Source: Streptomyces durocortorensis (GTDB taxonomy: Bacteria; Actinomycetota; Actinomycetes; Streptomycetales; Streptomycetaceae). From it: a stretch of DNA of 64,000 nucleotides. A model generated the notes under the pieces. The model made no database searches, had not been told where the DNA came from, and saw only the letters and a program-made list of their open reading frames with translations. The position numbers were made by a program, and so were the translations under genes. Location: the NCBI RefSeq assembly GCF_031760065.1, contig NZ_CP134500.1, forward strand, positions 682,001 to 746,000. Direction: 5' to 3'. Below are positions 1 to 8,203 of this stretch, one piece after another; the first letter of the stretch is position 1, and each line of letters opens with the position of its first letter.

Positions 1-668
1 ACGGCCGCCGTGCCGTCCGCGGTGAAGTAGCGGGTGGTGACGACCAGGACGGGTGCGCCGGGGAGCCGGTCGAGCTCCTTGGCGTCGTCCGCGCGCGCCG
101 ACCCGAGCTCGACGGAACGGTCCTGGCCCTCCAGACCGAGCCGGTGCAGCTCGCGCAGCACGCTGCGGGCGCGGACGGCTCCGGCCGGGGCGTCGATGGC
201 GGACAGTTCGGGCACCGAGGAGGCGGGGATGTAGAGGAGCTCCGCCGCGACCGCCTGACCGTGGGTGGCACGGATGCGGCGCACCACGTGCACGGGCTCG
301 GTGGAGTCCGTGCCCAGCATGGCGGCGACCGCCGCGGGGGCCCTGTCCATGGTGCAGTCGACCGGCTGCCAGGCCTCGCCGCCGACGCCGCCCGTCCATT
401 CGCGGCGGCCAGTGGAGACGGCGACACCCACGCGCGGCGGGGCGACGGTCGTCCCGACGCCACGGCGGCGCTGGAGTCGGCCTTCGAGTTCGAGCTGTTC
501 CAGGGCCTGCCGGAGCGTGGCGCGTGCGACACCGAACCGCGCCGCGAGGTCCCGCTCGTTGGGCAGGATCTCCCCCACCGCGAAGTCCGAGTCGAGTGCC
601 TCACTGAGCACGGTCTTGAGGTGCCAGTACTTCGGCTCCTGTACCGATTCCAGCTGCGTGGTCCCCAC
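1..668 (-). CDS. GntR/HutC-family transcriptional regulator with UTRA domain (C-terminus cut by window edge)
   Basis: Read on the minus strand from a GTG at 668, with GGAGG just upstream. Residues about 10-75 form a winged helix-turn-helix (NERDLAARFGVARATLRQAL); from about residue 90 the sequence follows the UTRA ligand-binding fold, with RRIRATHGQAVAAELLYIP and a C-terminal RYFTADG. HutC-subfamily members bind small effectors such as amino sugars or amino acids and usually repress. The neighbouring -35 box carries a palindrome of the type these proteins bind, so autoregulation is likely. The stop codon lies beyond base 1, and any partner genes would also be outside the window. Confidence 0.88.
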   Translation of the reverse strand, partial: MGTTQLESVQEPKYWHLKTVLSEALDSDFAVGEILPNERDLAARFGVARATLRQALEQLELEGRLQRRRGVGTTVAPPRVGVAVSTGRREWTGGVGGEAWQPVDCTMDRAPAAVAAMLGTDSTEPVHVVRRIRATHGQAVAAELLYIPASSVPELSAIDAPAGAVRARSVLRELHRLGLEGQDRSVELGSARADDAKELDRLPGAPVLVVTTRYFTADGTAA

Positions 669-738
669 CCTGTCCTCCGCAATCGCCCAGCGGATTTTCC
701 GCGACGTTATTTATTAAAGGTTCCTGTCTTAAGTGGAG

Positions 739-773
739 ACCCTAGGGCGGTACACCCCCTTGGTCAAGACCAA
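739..773 (-). promoter_or_regulatory. Promoter of the GntR gene with overlapping operator palindrome
   Basis: On the minus strand TTGACC (762-767) and TAGGGT (739-744) are separated by 17 bp, a good vegetative promoter about 70 bp ahead of the GTG at 668. The -35 box lies inside the palindrome TTGGTCAAGACCAA (760-773; arms TTGGTC/GACCAA, 2-bp centre). This resembles the TGGTCTAGACCA operators of Streptomyces HutC-type regulators such as DasR. Repressor binding here would block RNA polymerase directly. Confidence 0.65.
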
Positions 774-818
774 TCCTTATTCCGTGGCTGAACGAAACGG
801 AACTCTGGCGCGGAGCGT

Positions 819-1349
819 TCACACGACGTTCGCGGCGCAGTGAGGCGCGCGCAGCGCAAAGCCCCGCCATCCTGCCGATGACGGGGCTCCGACCAGGCTC
901 GCGGCGAACCCGCGGGGCGGGTGCCCCCGGGCGTCCGATGTCGTTTCCGGCCATTCGACGGACAGCGTGGAGAGCTTGTCCGGATTGCGAGTGATATAGG
1001 CGCATTGAATAGCACCTTCGCTGACATCGACCTGACACACCGTGTCGAGCTCTCCGCCGATGAGGAAAGCGGCAGCGGGTCCGCCGTTGATCTCCACGAT
1101 GCGGATCTCGACGCCCGGACCCAGGTCCTGAGCGGCCGCGAGCAGGAACCGTCCGACCTTGCCGGCCGTCTCGATGATCCGCCTCGGTGCCTTCGCCCTG
1201 CCACCGCCGTCGCTGACGAGGCGGGCACCCGGGGCCAGCAGGGCGAGGAGCTGTTCGATACCGCCGCCGGACGCGGCGGCGAGGAGCCGCTCGGTGAGGT
1301 CGCGCCGCTCGGCCGGGTCGCCGTCGTATCGCGGTCTGCGCTCCCCCAC
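819..1349 (-). pseudogene. Remnant of an ECF41-type sigma factor (C-terminal SnoaL-like domain only)
   Basis: From 1349 down to about 960 the reading frame matches the C-terminal extension of ECF41/SigJ-like sigma factors: a linker (RPRYDGDPAERRDLTERLL), a SnoaL-like fold with VSDGGGRAKAPRRI, and a closing ITRNPDKL. Sigma regions 2 and 4 should precede this but are absent; upstream of 1349 the frame holds no sigma-like sequence. The frame then runs past the usual end to 819 with unrelated residues, so the normal stop also seems lost. Without regions 2 and 4 it cannot act as a sigma factor. Confidence 0.7.
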
Positions 1350-1481
1350 ACGCCCGCCGCCGCGCCGATTGCTGACCGGTGGGAATCGCCCGGCCCCTTG
1401 AACTGCAAGCTACTCAACGGTAATTGTTGTTGACGAGATGTCTATCCCCTCCGAGATGTCGACTCCAGCGCAGGGAGCAGC

Positions 1482-2312
1482 ATGACCACCACGGTCTCCT
1501 TCACCGCCGACACGGCCAACGGCCCGCGTCGGGTATCGGTCGCCTACGAACGAACCGGCTCCGGCGAGCCGTTGCTGCTGCTCCACGGCATCGGCCACCA
1601 CCTCCAGGCCTGGGATCCGGTGACGCGAATCCTGGCTGCCGAGCGGGAGGTCATCGCCGTGGACCTCCCCGGGTTCGGCACCTCGCCCGCCCTGCCGGAC
1701 GGAGTCCCGTACGATCTCGCGACCGTCGGACCGGTCCTCGCGGCGCTCTGCGCCGAACTCGGACTGGACCGCCCCCATGTGGCCGGGAACTCCCTCGGGG
1801 GCCTGCTCGCGCTGGAGTTGGGGCGCACGGACCTGGTCCGCTCGGTGACCGCGCTGGCCCCGGCGGGATTCTGGACCGAGGCGGAGCGGCGTTACGCCTT
1901 CGGAACGCTGCGGGCGATGCGGCGCAGTGCGCTCGCGATGCCGGTGTCGTTGATCGAGCGGCTCTCGCGGAGCGCGGCCGGTCGCACGGCCCTGACCAGC
2001 ACCATCTACGCCCGGCCTGCGCGGCGTTCACCGGAAGCCGTCGTCGCCGAGACGCTCGCCCTGCGGGGAGCGACCGGGTTTCACCAGACGCTGGAGGTCG
2101 GTCGGGGCACCTTCTTCGGCGATGATGTGAAGGGCATCCCCGTCACCGTCGCCTGGGGCACCCGGGACCGGATCCTGCTTCGCAGGCAGGGGGTCCGTGC
2201 CAAGCGGGTGATCCCCGACGCCCGGCTCGTCCGGCTGCCCGGCTGCGGACACGTCCCGATGAACGACGACCCCGCCCTGGTCGCGCGCGTCATCCTGGAC
2301 ACCAGCCGCTGA
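1482..2312 (+). CDS. Alpha/beta-hydrolase
   Basis: A 276-residue alpha/beta-hydrolase, starting at ATG 1482 behind AGGGAGC. The oxyanion-hole strand LLLLHGIGHH is followed by the nucleophile elbow GNSLGG (Ser104); the acid is probably Asp229 (GTRDRIL) and the histidine His257 (GCGHVPM). It lacks a signal peptide, so it is cytoplasmic. The substrate cannot be inferred; carboxylesterase, lactonase and C-C hydrolase activities all use this scaffold. It stands alone, between a decayed sigma gene and a decayed MocR/EamA pair, so context gives no pathway. Confidence 0.85.
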   Translation: MTTTVSFTADTANGPRRVSVAYERTGSGEPLLLLHGIGHHLQAWDPVTRILAAEREVIAVDLPGFGTSPALPDGVPYDLATVGPVLAALCAELGLDRPHVAGNSLGGLLALELGRTDLVRSVTALAPAGFWTEAERRYAFGTLRAMRRSALAMPVSLIERLSRSAAGRTALTSTIYARPARRSPEAVVAETLALRGATGFHQTLEVGRGTFFGDDVKGIPVTVAWGTRDRILLRRQGVRAKRVIPDARLVRLPGCGHVPMNDDPALVARVILDTSR

Positions 2313-2360
2313 GCGGGCCCGCCGGGGCGTCGGCGGCCGCCCGGTGCGCGGAGTTCCGGC

Positions 2361-2552
2361 GGCCGTGCGATGCCCGATGACGCCGGACCCGTAGGCCACA
2401 CCCGCGCCGACCAGGAGGCTACCCGCGCCCTGCGCGAGGCCGTACGTACCGGCTCCCACCAGAGGTGCGGTCAGTACGGCGGACACGGGGATCAGCCCGG
2501 AGAAGAGCGTGGCGCGTTCGGCTCCGATCGCGAACGTTCTCCGGGCGCGCCT
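2361..2552 (-). pseudogene. C-terminal fragment of an EamA/DMT-family transporter
   Basis: About 64 residues in the minus frame resemble the last two membrane segments of EamA transporters: ATLFSGLIPVSAVLTAPLVG and a glycine-rich helix ending VAYGSGVIGHR. The N-terminal eight helices are missing, and no proper stop follows the fragment. It abuts a MocR fragment on the opposite strand, the usual partner of such transporters, which suggests one deletion removed the two gene starts and the shared promoter. Confidence 0.55.
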
Positions 2553-2599
2553 GACGCTCCGGTGGACTTCCGGCCGGGCACCCCCGGTCTCCCGCTCTT

Positions 2600-3051
2600 C
2601 CCGCACAGCGCCCCGGCCGGGCACCCCCGACCGCTCGCTCTTCCCGCGCAGCGCGTGGAGTGCCGCCCAGCGGGCGGTGTTCGGCCGCCTGCCGCACCGG
2701 GCCCTCGGCTACCCCGACCCACGAGGGCTGCCGGAGCTGCGCGAGCCACTGGCCGCCCTGTCGACCCGGCGGCGCGGAGTGGTGACAGACCCGGGACGGC
2801 TGGTGGTCTGCTCAGGGGTGGCCCAGGCGACGAGCCTCCTGGGCTTCGTGCTCCGGGAGGCCGGGGCGGCCCCGGTCGGCGTGGAGGGCCCGGGCAGCCC
2901 GGAACACACCTCCCTGTTCGCGGCGACCGGCCTGGAGGCCGTCCGGCTGCCGCTCGATGACGAAGGGCTCGCCCTGACGCCCTTGCTGTGCTCCGGCGTG
3001 CGCGCAGTGGAGACCACGCCCGCGCACCTGTTCCCCACCGGAATCGGGTAG
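2600..3051 (+). pseudogene. Fragment of a MocR-family (GntR-aminotransferase) regulator
   Basis: From about 2608 the frame shows the start of a MocR aminotransferase-like domain: PRPGTPDRSLFPRSAW, the conserved YPDPRGLPELREPLA, VVCSGVAQATSLL, and finally VETTPAHLFPTGI before a premature stop at 3049-3051. The N-terminal winged helix is missing, as is the C-terminal part of about 120 residues. MocR proteins bind PLP and control vitamin B6, GABA or transport genes; this copy cannot bind DNA. It is divergent from the EamA fragment at 2361-2552. Confidence 0.7.
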
Positions 3052-3182
3052 TTCACCCGGGGTTGGGGCCCCGGCCTCCGCCGGGCAGTAGGCATGGACG
3101 GAGACCGGCGCCGGTCCCGGGGCAGGCCTCGGCCTCCCGGGGGCGTGGTGCACCGCCCGTCCACCTTCCTGGAGGCGCTCCG

Positions 3183-4778
3183 ATGCCCTACCGCCCGCGT
3201 ATCCCCTCGCCCGGCCGCCGCGCCGTCCTGCGCGGCTCGCTGCTCGCCCCGGCAGCGGTGGCCCTCTCCCCCGTGACCGCGACCGCGACCCCGGCGGCCG
3301 CGCCCGCGCTGACCCTGGCGGGGCGGCCCGAGGCGTCCTGGGGCGTGCAGGTGGGAAGCGTCACGGCTTCGTCGGCGCTGGTCTGGGTACGGTCGGATCG
3401 GCCCGCCCGGATGCTGGTGGAGACCTCGGCCACCGCCTCGTTCCGGCGGCCCCGCCGGTGGCACGGGCCGCTGATCGGCCCCGGAACGGACCACACCGGA
3501 ACGACGCCCCTCCGCGGCCTGCCCGCGGGCGAGCAGGTCCACTACCGCGTCACGCTCACCGACCCGGATGATCCGCGCCGTACCGGCCGCCCGGTGTACG
3601 GAACCTTCCGTACCGCTCCGTGCCGGCGCCGGGACGGCGTGCGCTTCCTGTGGTCCGGCGACATCGCGGGGCAGGGCTGGGGCATCAATCCGGACATCGG
3701 CGGCTACCGGGCGTACGAGGAGATGCGCCGCCTGGACCCGGACTTCTTCCTGTGCAGCGGCGACAGCATCTACGCGGACGGGCCGCTGGAGGCGAGCGTC
3801 AGACTGCCGGACGGGCGGGTCTGGCGCAACGTCATGACCGAGGAGAAGGCGAAGGTCGCCGAGACCCTGGACGAGTACCGGGGCAACTTCCGCTACAACC
3901 TGCTCGATACGAACGTCCGCCGCTTCAACGCCCAAGTGCCCTCCATCGTGCAGTGGGACGACCACGAGGTGCGCAACAACTGGTATCCCGGCCAGATCCT
4001 CGACGACTCCCGTTACACCGAGAAGAACGTCGACATCCTCGCGGCGCGTTCCGTGCGGGCCTTCCACGAGTACGTCCCGCTGTCGCCCTCGTACGGTTCG
4101 GCGCGGCCGTCCCGCATGTACCGGGTCGTCCACCACGGGCCGCTGCTGGACGTGTTCGTCCTCGACATGCGTTCGTACCGCAACGCCAACTCCCCGAACC
4201 GGCAGGCCGACGACACGACCGGCATCCTCGGCGCCGAGCAGCTGCGGTGGCTGAAACGCTCGCTCGCCGCGTCCCGGGCGGTGTGGAAGGTGATCGCCGC
4301 CGACATGCCACTCGGCCTGGTCGTCCCGGACGGCTCGGCGAACTTCGAAGCGGTGGCGCAGGGCGACCCGGGCGCGCCGCTCGGGCGTGAGCTCCAGATC
4401 GCCGAGCTGCTGCGGTTCATCAAGCACCGCGGGGTCACCGGCACGCTGTGGCTGACGGCGGACGTGCACTACACCTCGGCCCAGCACTACGCGCCGGAGC
4501 GAGCGGCGTTCAAGGACTTCGCCCCGTTCTGGGAGTTCGTGTCGGGCCCGCTGGCCGCGGGCGGCTTCCCGGCCAACAAGCTGGACGGCACGTTCGGACC
4601 CGACCGGGTCTTCGTGCGGGCCCCGGACCGCGCCAATGTGTCGCCGATGGAGTCCCCGCAGTATTTCGGCGAGGTCGAGATCGACGGCGACAGCGCGGAT
4701 CTGACGGTGCGCCTGCGGGCGGAGGGCGGGGCCGTGCTGTTCACCAGGGTGCTCCGGCCCGGCCGCGTCGGGCAGTAG
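3183..4778 (+). CDS. phoD: Secreted PhoD-like alkaline phosphatase/phosphodiesterase (Tat substrate)
   Basis: The 531-residue protein starts at ATG 3183, with GGAGG about 10 bases upstream. The N-terminus GRRAVLRGSLLAPAAVAL is a twin-arginine signal. A PhoD N-terminal (Ig-like) domain follows at about 45-150, then the metallophosphatase domain with metal-binding stretches WSGDIAG, CSGDSIYADG, QWDDHEVRNNW and TADVHYTSAQ. PhoD enzymes use Ca/Fe centres to hydrolyse phosphodiesters and monoesters outside the cell, often under PhoP control. No clear PHO box was recognised upstream. The gene is monocistronic and followed by a hairpin at 4784. Confidence 0.9.
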   Translation: MPYRPRIPSPGRRAVLRGSLLAPAAVALSPVTATATPAAAPALTLAGRPEASWGVQVGSVTASSALVWVRSDRPARMLVETSATASFRRPRRWHGPLIGPGTDHTGTTPLRGLPAGEQVHYRVTLTDPDDPRRTGRPVYGTFRTAPCRRRDGVRFLWSGDIAGQGWGINPDIGGYRAYEEMRRLDPDFFLCSGDSIYADGPLEASVRLPDGRVWRNVMTEEKAKVAETLDEYRGNFRYNLLDTNVRRFNAQVPSIVQWDDHEVRNNWYPGQILDDSRYTEKNVDILAARSVRAFHEYVPLSPSYGSARPSRMYRVVHHGPLLDVFVLDMRSYRNANSPNRQADDTTGILGAEQLRWLKRSLAASRAVWKVIAADMPLGLVVPDGSANFEAVAQGDPGAPLGRELQIAELLRFIKHRGVTGTLWLTADVHYTSAQHYAPERAAFKDFAPFWEFVSGPLAAGGFPANKLDGTFGPDRVFVRAPDRANVSPMESPQYFGEVEIDGDSADLTVRLRAEGGAVLFTRVLRPGRVGQ

Positions 4779-4783
4779 CGGCC

Positions 4784-4804
4784 GGGGGCGGCTTCGCCGT
4801 CCCC
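4784..4804 (+). terminator. Rho-independent-type hairpin after phoD
   Basis: GGGGGCGGC and GCCGTCCCC pair around a TTC loop (nine pairs including one G-U), six bases past the phoD stop. There is no U-run, which is common for Streptomyces terminators. Confidence 0.6.
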
Positions 4805-4979
4805 GACTCCCCCGTGCCCGGGAGTGCTGCCACTGGGCCCCGAGCAAACGATGTCAAGTACGTCAAATATGACCCCCAGAATTTGACTGAAAGGCGACGA
4901 TAGGCAACCAGATCCACACTTAACCCATCAGTCACAAGGCGTTCGTGATCAGGCAACACCCTTCCTTCACAGTGAGGGT

Positions 4980-6440
4980 ATGACTGATGTGACATCCGCG
5001 AAGAGCGCCCGCCGTCCGCACCACTGGCGACGGGACCTGATCGAGCTGGCCGCCCTGTTCACGGCCGTGGCCGTGGCAGACGCGATCGCCAATCTGATCG
5101 GGCACCAGCCCGACGGTCCCTATCTGCTCCTGGCCTCCGCGGTTGCGCTGGTGGCCACCGCGGCGTTCCACACCTGGTGGGCACGGAAGCACAGTCACGC
5201 TCCCCCATCAGCCGGTGGAGAGGCCGATACGGATACCGACGCCGGTGCGAGGACGGAGGCGGGCGGAGTCTCCGGCGCCGAGGAGACCGTGCTGTGGCGG
5301 ATGCGGACGACGGTCCGCGACGCCCCCGGGAGTCTGGCCGCGCTGTGCGTGGCTCTCGCCCGGCTCCGGGTCGACATCCTCACGTTGCAGACCCACCCGC
5401 TCGCCGACGGGACGGTCGACGAGTTCCTGCTGCGGGCGCCCGCCGCGCTCCAGGCGCAGCAGCTGACCGGGCAGATCTCCGCCGCGGGCGGCTCCTCCAC
5501 CTGGATCGAGCGGGCGGACGCCCACGATCTGGTCGACACCCCGACGCGGGTGCTGTCGCTGGCCACGCGGACGGCGCTCGACGCGGCCGAGCTTCCCCTC
5601 GCGCTGCGCCAGCTGCTGGGCCGGTGCACCATCCACTCGCTGCCCGCCGTCTCCGTCACCGGCCGTCCGACCGGGGAGAGCGCCCCGGTCGAAGGCGTGC
5701 TGGAGGAGACGGTCATGCGTCTGCGGGACCCGTCGGGCGGGGTCATCTCCGTGGAGCGGCCCTATCTGCCGTTCACACCGACCGAGTTCGCCAGGGCCCG
5801 GGCCCTGGTCGAGCTCGACGCCCGCCTCGGCCCCCGGGTGCCGCGCAGCGAGGACATCCTCACGCTGCCCGAGGGCAACGAGATCACCGTGCGGCGCGCG
5901 GACCGCGGCGATCTCGCCGCAGCCCGCGCCATGCACGACCGCTGCTCCCAGCACACCCTGGGGCTGCGCTACCACGGTCCCGTCGGGGACGCGGACCGCT
6001 ATCTGGACCATCTACTGAGCCCTCGCTTCGGGCGCACCCTGGCCGTGCAGACCGCCTCCGGAAAGCTGGTGGCGCTGGGCCACCTCCTGTGGGACGGGGA
6101 CGAGACCGAGGTCGCCCTCCTCGTCGAGGACGACTGGCAGCGCCGGGGCATCGGCTCCGAGCTGCTGCGCCGGCTGGTGGCCCTCGCCGACGAGGCGGGC
6201 TGCGACAGCGTCTACGCCGTGACGCAGGCCCGCAACACCGGCATGGTGGCGGCGATGCGCGCGCTTGAGCTGCCCCTCGACTATCAGATCGAGGAGGGCA
6301 CGCTCGTCATCACCGCCCGGCTGAGGAGTGAACGGCTCACGCGGGAGCAGCTCACGAGTGAGCCAGGGACGGGTGAGCAGCGGGCGAGTGGGCAGGCCGC
6401 TCCGCCGACGGCCGCTCCGGCTGAACGGACCCGTCACTGA
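4980..6440 (+). CDS. Membrane-anchored ACT-domain / GNAT acetyltransferase fusion
   Basis: The 486-residue protein has three parts. Two hydrophobic segments (about 18-37 and 47-67) form an N-terminal membrane anchor. An ACT-like ligand-binding domain follows at about 100-175 (RTTVRDAPGSLAALCVALARL, DILTLQTHPLADGTVDEFLL). The C-terminal half, about 300-455, is a GNAT acetyltransferase with acetyl-CoA loop DDWQRRGIGSELLRRLV. An ACT domain suggests amino-acid control of acetylation, as in some actinobacterial lysine acetyltransferases. ATG 4980 has only a weak, very close GAGGG. The 3' end overlaps the convergent PLP lyase gene by 89 bp. Confidence 0.8.
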   Translation: MTDVTSAKSARRPHHWRRDLIELAALFTAVAVADAIANLIGHQPDGPYLLLASAVALVATAAFHTWWARKHSHAPPSAGGEADTDTDAGARTEAGGVSGAEETVLWRMRTTVRDAPGSLAALCVALARLRVDILTLQTHPLADGTVDEFLLRAPAALQAQQLTGQISAAGGSSTWIERADAHDLVDTPTRVLSLATRTALDAAELPLALRQLLGRCTIHSLPAVSVTGRPTGESAPVEGVLEETVMRLRDPSGGVISVERPYLPFTPTEFARARALVELDARLGPRVPRSEDILTLPEGNEITVRRADRGDLAAARAMHDRCSQHTLGLRYHGPVGDADRYLDHLLSPRFGRTLAVQTASGKLVALGHLLWDGDETEVALLVEDDWQRRGIGSELLRRLVALADEAGCDSVYAVTQARNTGMVAAMRALELPLDYQIEEGTLVITARLRSERLTREQLTSEPGTGEQRASGQAAPPTAAPAERTRH

Positions 6441-7587
6441 GGGCCTGGCACAGGTCCGCCCACAGGTCCTCGACGTCCTCCAGGCCGACCGACATCCGCA
6501 GCAGCCGGTCTCCGACGCCCGACGCCCGCCGGTCTCCCTCGTCCACGATGCGGTGGCTGATGGAGGCCGGGTGCTGGATCAGCGAGTCCACACTGCCGAG
6601 GCTGACGGCAGGGGTGATGAGCCGCACCCCGGCGATCACCCGGTGCGGGTCCCCGTACACCTCGAAGGAGACCATCGCGCCACCGATCTCCGGGTAGTGC
6701 ACCCGGGCGATCCGCGGGTCGGCGGTGAGCCGGCGGACGAGTTCGGCAGCGCTGGCCGAGGCGGCCCGTACCCGTACGGGAAGGGTGGAGAGGCCGCGCA
6801 GCAGCAGGTATCCGGCCAGCGGGTGCAGCACACCGCCGGTGGCGAACCGCACCTGGCGCAGCGTGGCGGCGAACTCCTCGTCGCAGGCGACGACGCCGCC
6901 CATGACGTCCCCGTGTCCGCCGAGGTACTTGGTGGCGCTGTGCAGGACGATCCGCGCGCCGTGTTCGACGGGGCGCTGGAGGACGGGGGTGGCGAAGGTG
7001 TTGTCGACGAGCAGCGGTACGGAACCGCAGGCCTGGGCGACGGCCTGGATGTCGATCTCGGCCAGCGTCGGGTTGGCGGGCGTCTCGACCATCACCAGAC
7101 CGGTGTCCGGGCGGATCGCGTCGGCTATGCCCGCCGGGTCGGTCCAGGTCACCTCGGTGCCCAGCAGTCCGGCGCCGAGGAGGTGGTCGCTGCAACCGTA
7201 GAGCGGGCGGACGGCGACGACATGGCGCAGCCCCAGGCTCGCCCGGGCGAGCAGTACCGCGGTGAGGGCGGCCATGCCGCTGGCGAAGGCGACCGCGCTC
7301 TCGGTGCCCTCCAGCCGGGCGAGCGCCGTCTCGAAACGGCCGGTGGTGGGGTTGTCCAGCCGGGCGTAGACCGGGGGCCCGTCGGGGCGTGCGCCGGTGG
7401 TGGCGAAGGCGTCGATCCGTTCGGCCTCGGCCCGCGAGTCATAGGAGGGGTAGGTGGTGGACAGGTCGAGCGGCGGGGCGTGCAGGCCGAGGGAGGCGAG
7501 GTCGTCGCGTCCGGCGTGCACGGCTTCGGTGGCGAGAGCCCTGGAAGGGGTGGCGGCAGGGGGCGTCATCGAGACTTCGTTCTCCAT
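6352..7587 (-). CDS. Cys/Met-metabolism PLP-dependent lyase (cystathionine/methionine gamma-lyase type)
   Basis: A 411-residue fold-type-I PLP enzyme. Signature stretches are YARLDNPTTGRFE, the PLP stacking region FASGMAALTAV, VDNTFATPVLQRP, and the Schiff-base lysine in HSATKYLGGHGD (about Lys220). Family members eliminate or exchange at the gamma carbon of cystathionine, homocysteine or methionine; residue inspection alone does not separate these. A divergent Lrp/AsnC regulator lies 60 bp away with an inverted repeat between them, indicating amino-acid-responsive control, as for known methionine gamma-lyase/Lrp pairs. ATG 7587 was chosen; ATG 7569 and GTG 7596 are possible. Confidence 0.87.
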   Translation of the reverse strand: MENEVSMTPPAATPSRALATEAVHAGRDDLASLGLHAPPLDLSTTYPSYDSRAEAERIDAFATTGARPDGPPVYARLDNPTTGRFETALARLEGTESAVAFASGMAALTAVLLARASLGLRHVVAVRPLYGCSDHLLGAGLLGTEVTWTDPAGIADAIRPDTGLVMVETPANPTLAEIDIQAVAQACGSVPLLVDNTFATPVLQRPVEHGARIVLHSATKYLGGHGDVMGGVVACDEEFAATLRQVRFATGGVLHPLAGYLLLRGLSTLPVRVRAASASAAELVRRLTADPRIARVHYPEIGGAMVSFEVYGDPHRVIAGVRLITPAVSLGSVDSLIQHPASISHRIVDEGDRRASGVGDRLLRMSVGLEDVEDLWADLCQALSDGSVQPERPSAERPAHSPAAHPSLAHS

Positions 7588-7614
7588 GCGCGTCACTCTG
7601 AACAGTTACCGGTT

Positions 7615-7639
7615 CGTAGCGGTATATCCCCGTGCTACG
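7615..7639. promoter_or_regulatory. Putative Lrp operator between the PLP lyase and Lrp genes
   Basis: The interrupted inverted repeat CGTAGC...GCTACG spans 25 bp in the short gap between divergent genes. The spacing suits a dimeric Lrp/AsnC protein. Binding here could regulate both directions. Confidence 0.45.
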
Positions 7640-7647
7640 TTCGCCAC

Positions 7648-8136
7648 ATGGCCGATTCAGTCGCTCTTGATCCGGTGGATCTGCAGATTCTGCGGCTCCT
7701 GCAGAACGATGCGCGGACGACGTACCGGGAGCTCGCCGCCGAGGTGGGCGTGGCCGCCTCGACCTGCCTGGACCGGGTGGCCCGGCTGCGCCGTGCCGGG
7801 GTGATCCTCGGCGACCAGCTGCGGCTGGACCCGGCGAAGCTGGGCCGGGGGCTTCAGGCGCTGCTCCTGGTGCAGGTCAGGCCGCACCGCCGGGAGCTGA
7901 TCGGACCGTTCGTCGACCGTGTCCGGGCCCTGCCGGAGTCGCGCGCGCTGTTCCATCTCACCGGCCCCGACGACTATCTCGTGCAGGTGGCGGTGGCCGA
8001 CACGGCGGATCTGCAACGGCTGGTGCTGGACGAGTTCACCTCGCGCCGGGAAGTGGCCCGGGTGGAGACGCGGCTGGTCTTCCAGCAGTGGGACTGCGGG
8101 CCGCTTCTGCCGCCCCGGCAGGCTCCCGAGGCGTGA
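7648..8136 (+). CDS. Lrp/AsnC-family transcriptional regulator
   Basis: 162 residues with an N-terminal helix-turn-helix (LDPVDLQILRLLQNDARTTY, AAEVGVAASTCLDRVARLR) and a C-terminal RAM/ligand domain (FHLTGPDDYLVQVAVADT). Such proteins form octamers or hexadecamers that respond to amino acids. Its position opposite a sulfur-amino-acid lyase suggests it activates that gene in response to methionine or a related amino acid. ATG 7648 has no good Shine-Dalgarno sequence, so translation may be leaderless. Confidence 0.92.
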   Translation: MADSVALDPVDLQILRLLQNDARTTYRELAAEVGVAASTCLDRVARLRRAGVILGDQLRLDPAKLGRGLQALLLVQVRPHRRELIGPFVDRVRALPESRALFHLTGPDDYLVQVAVADTADLQRLVLDEFTSRREVARVETRLVFQQWDCGPLLPPRQAPEA

Positions 8137-8203
8137 TCGTCTTTCGGACGTCCCGTATTGAATGGTGGTGACGGGGGGCGTGCCGCCGTACGAGGATGTC
8201 CGC

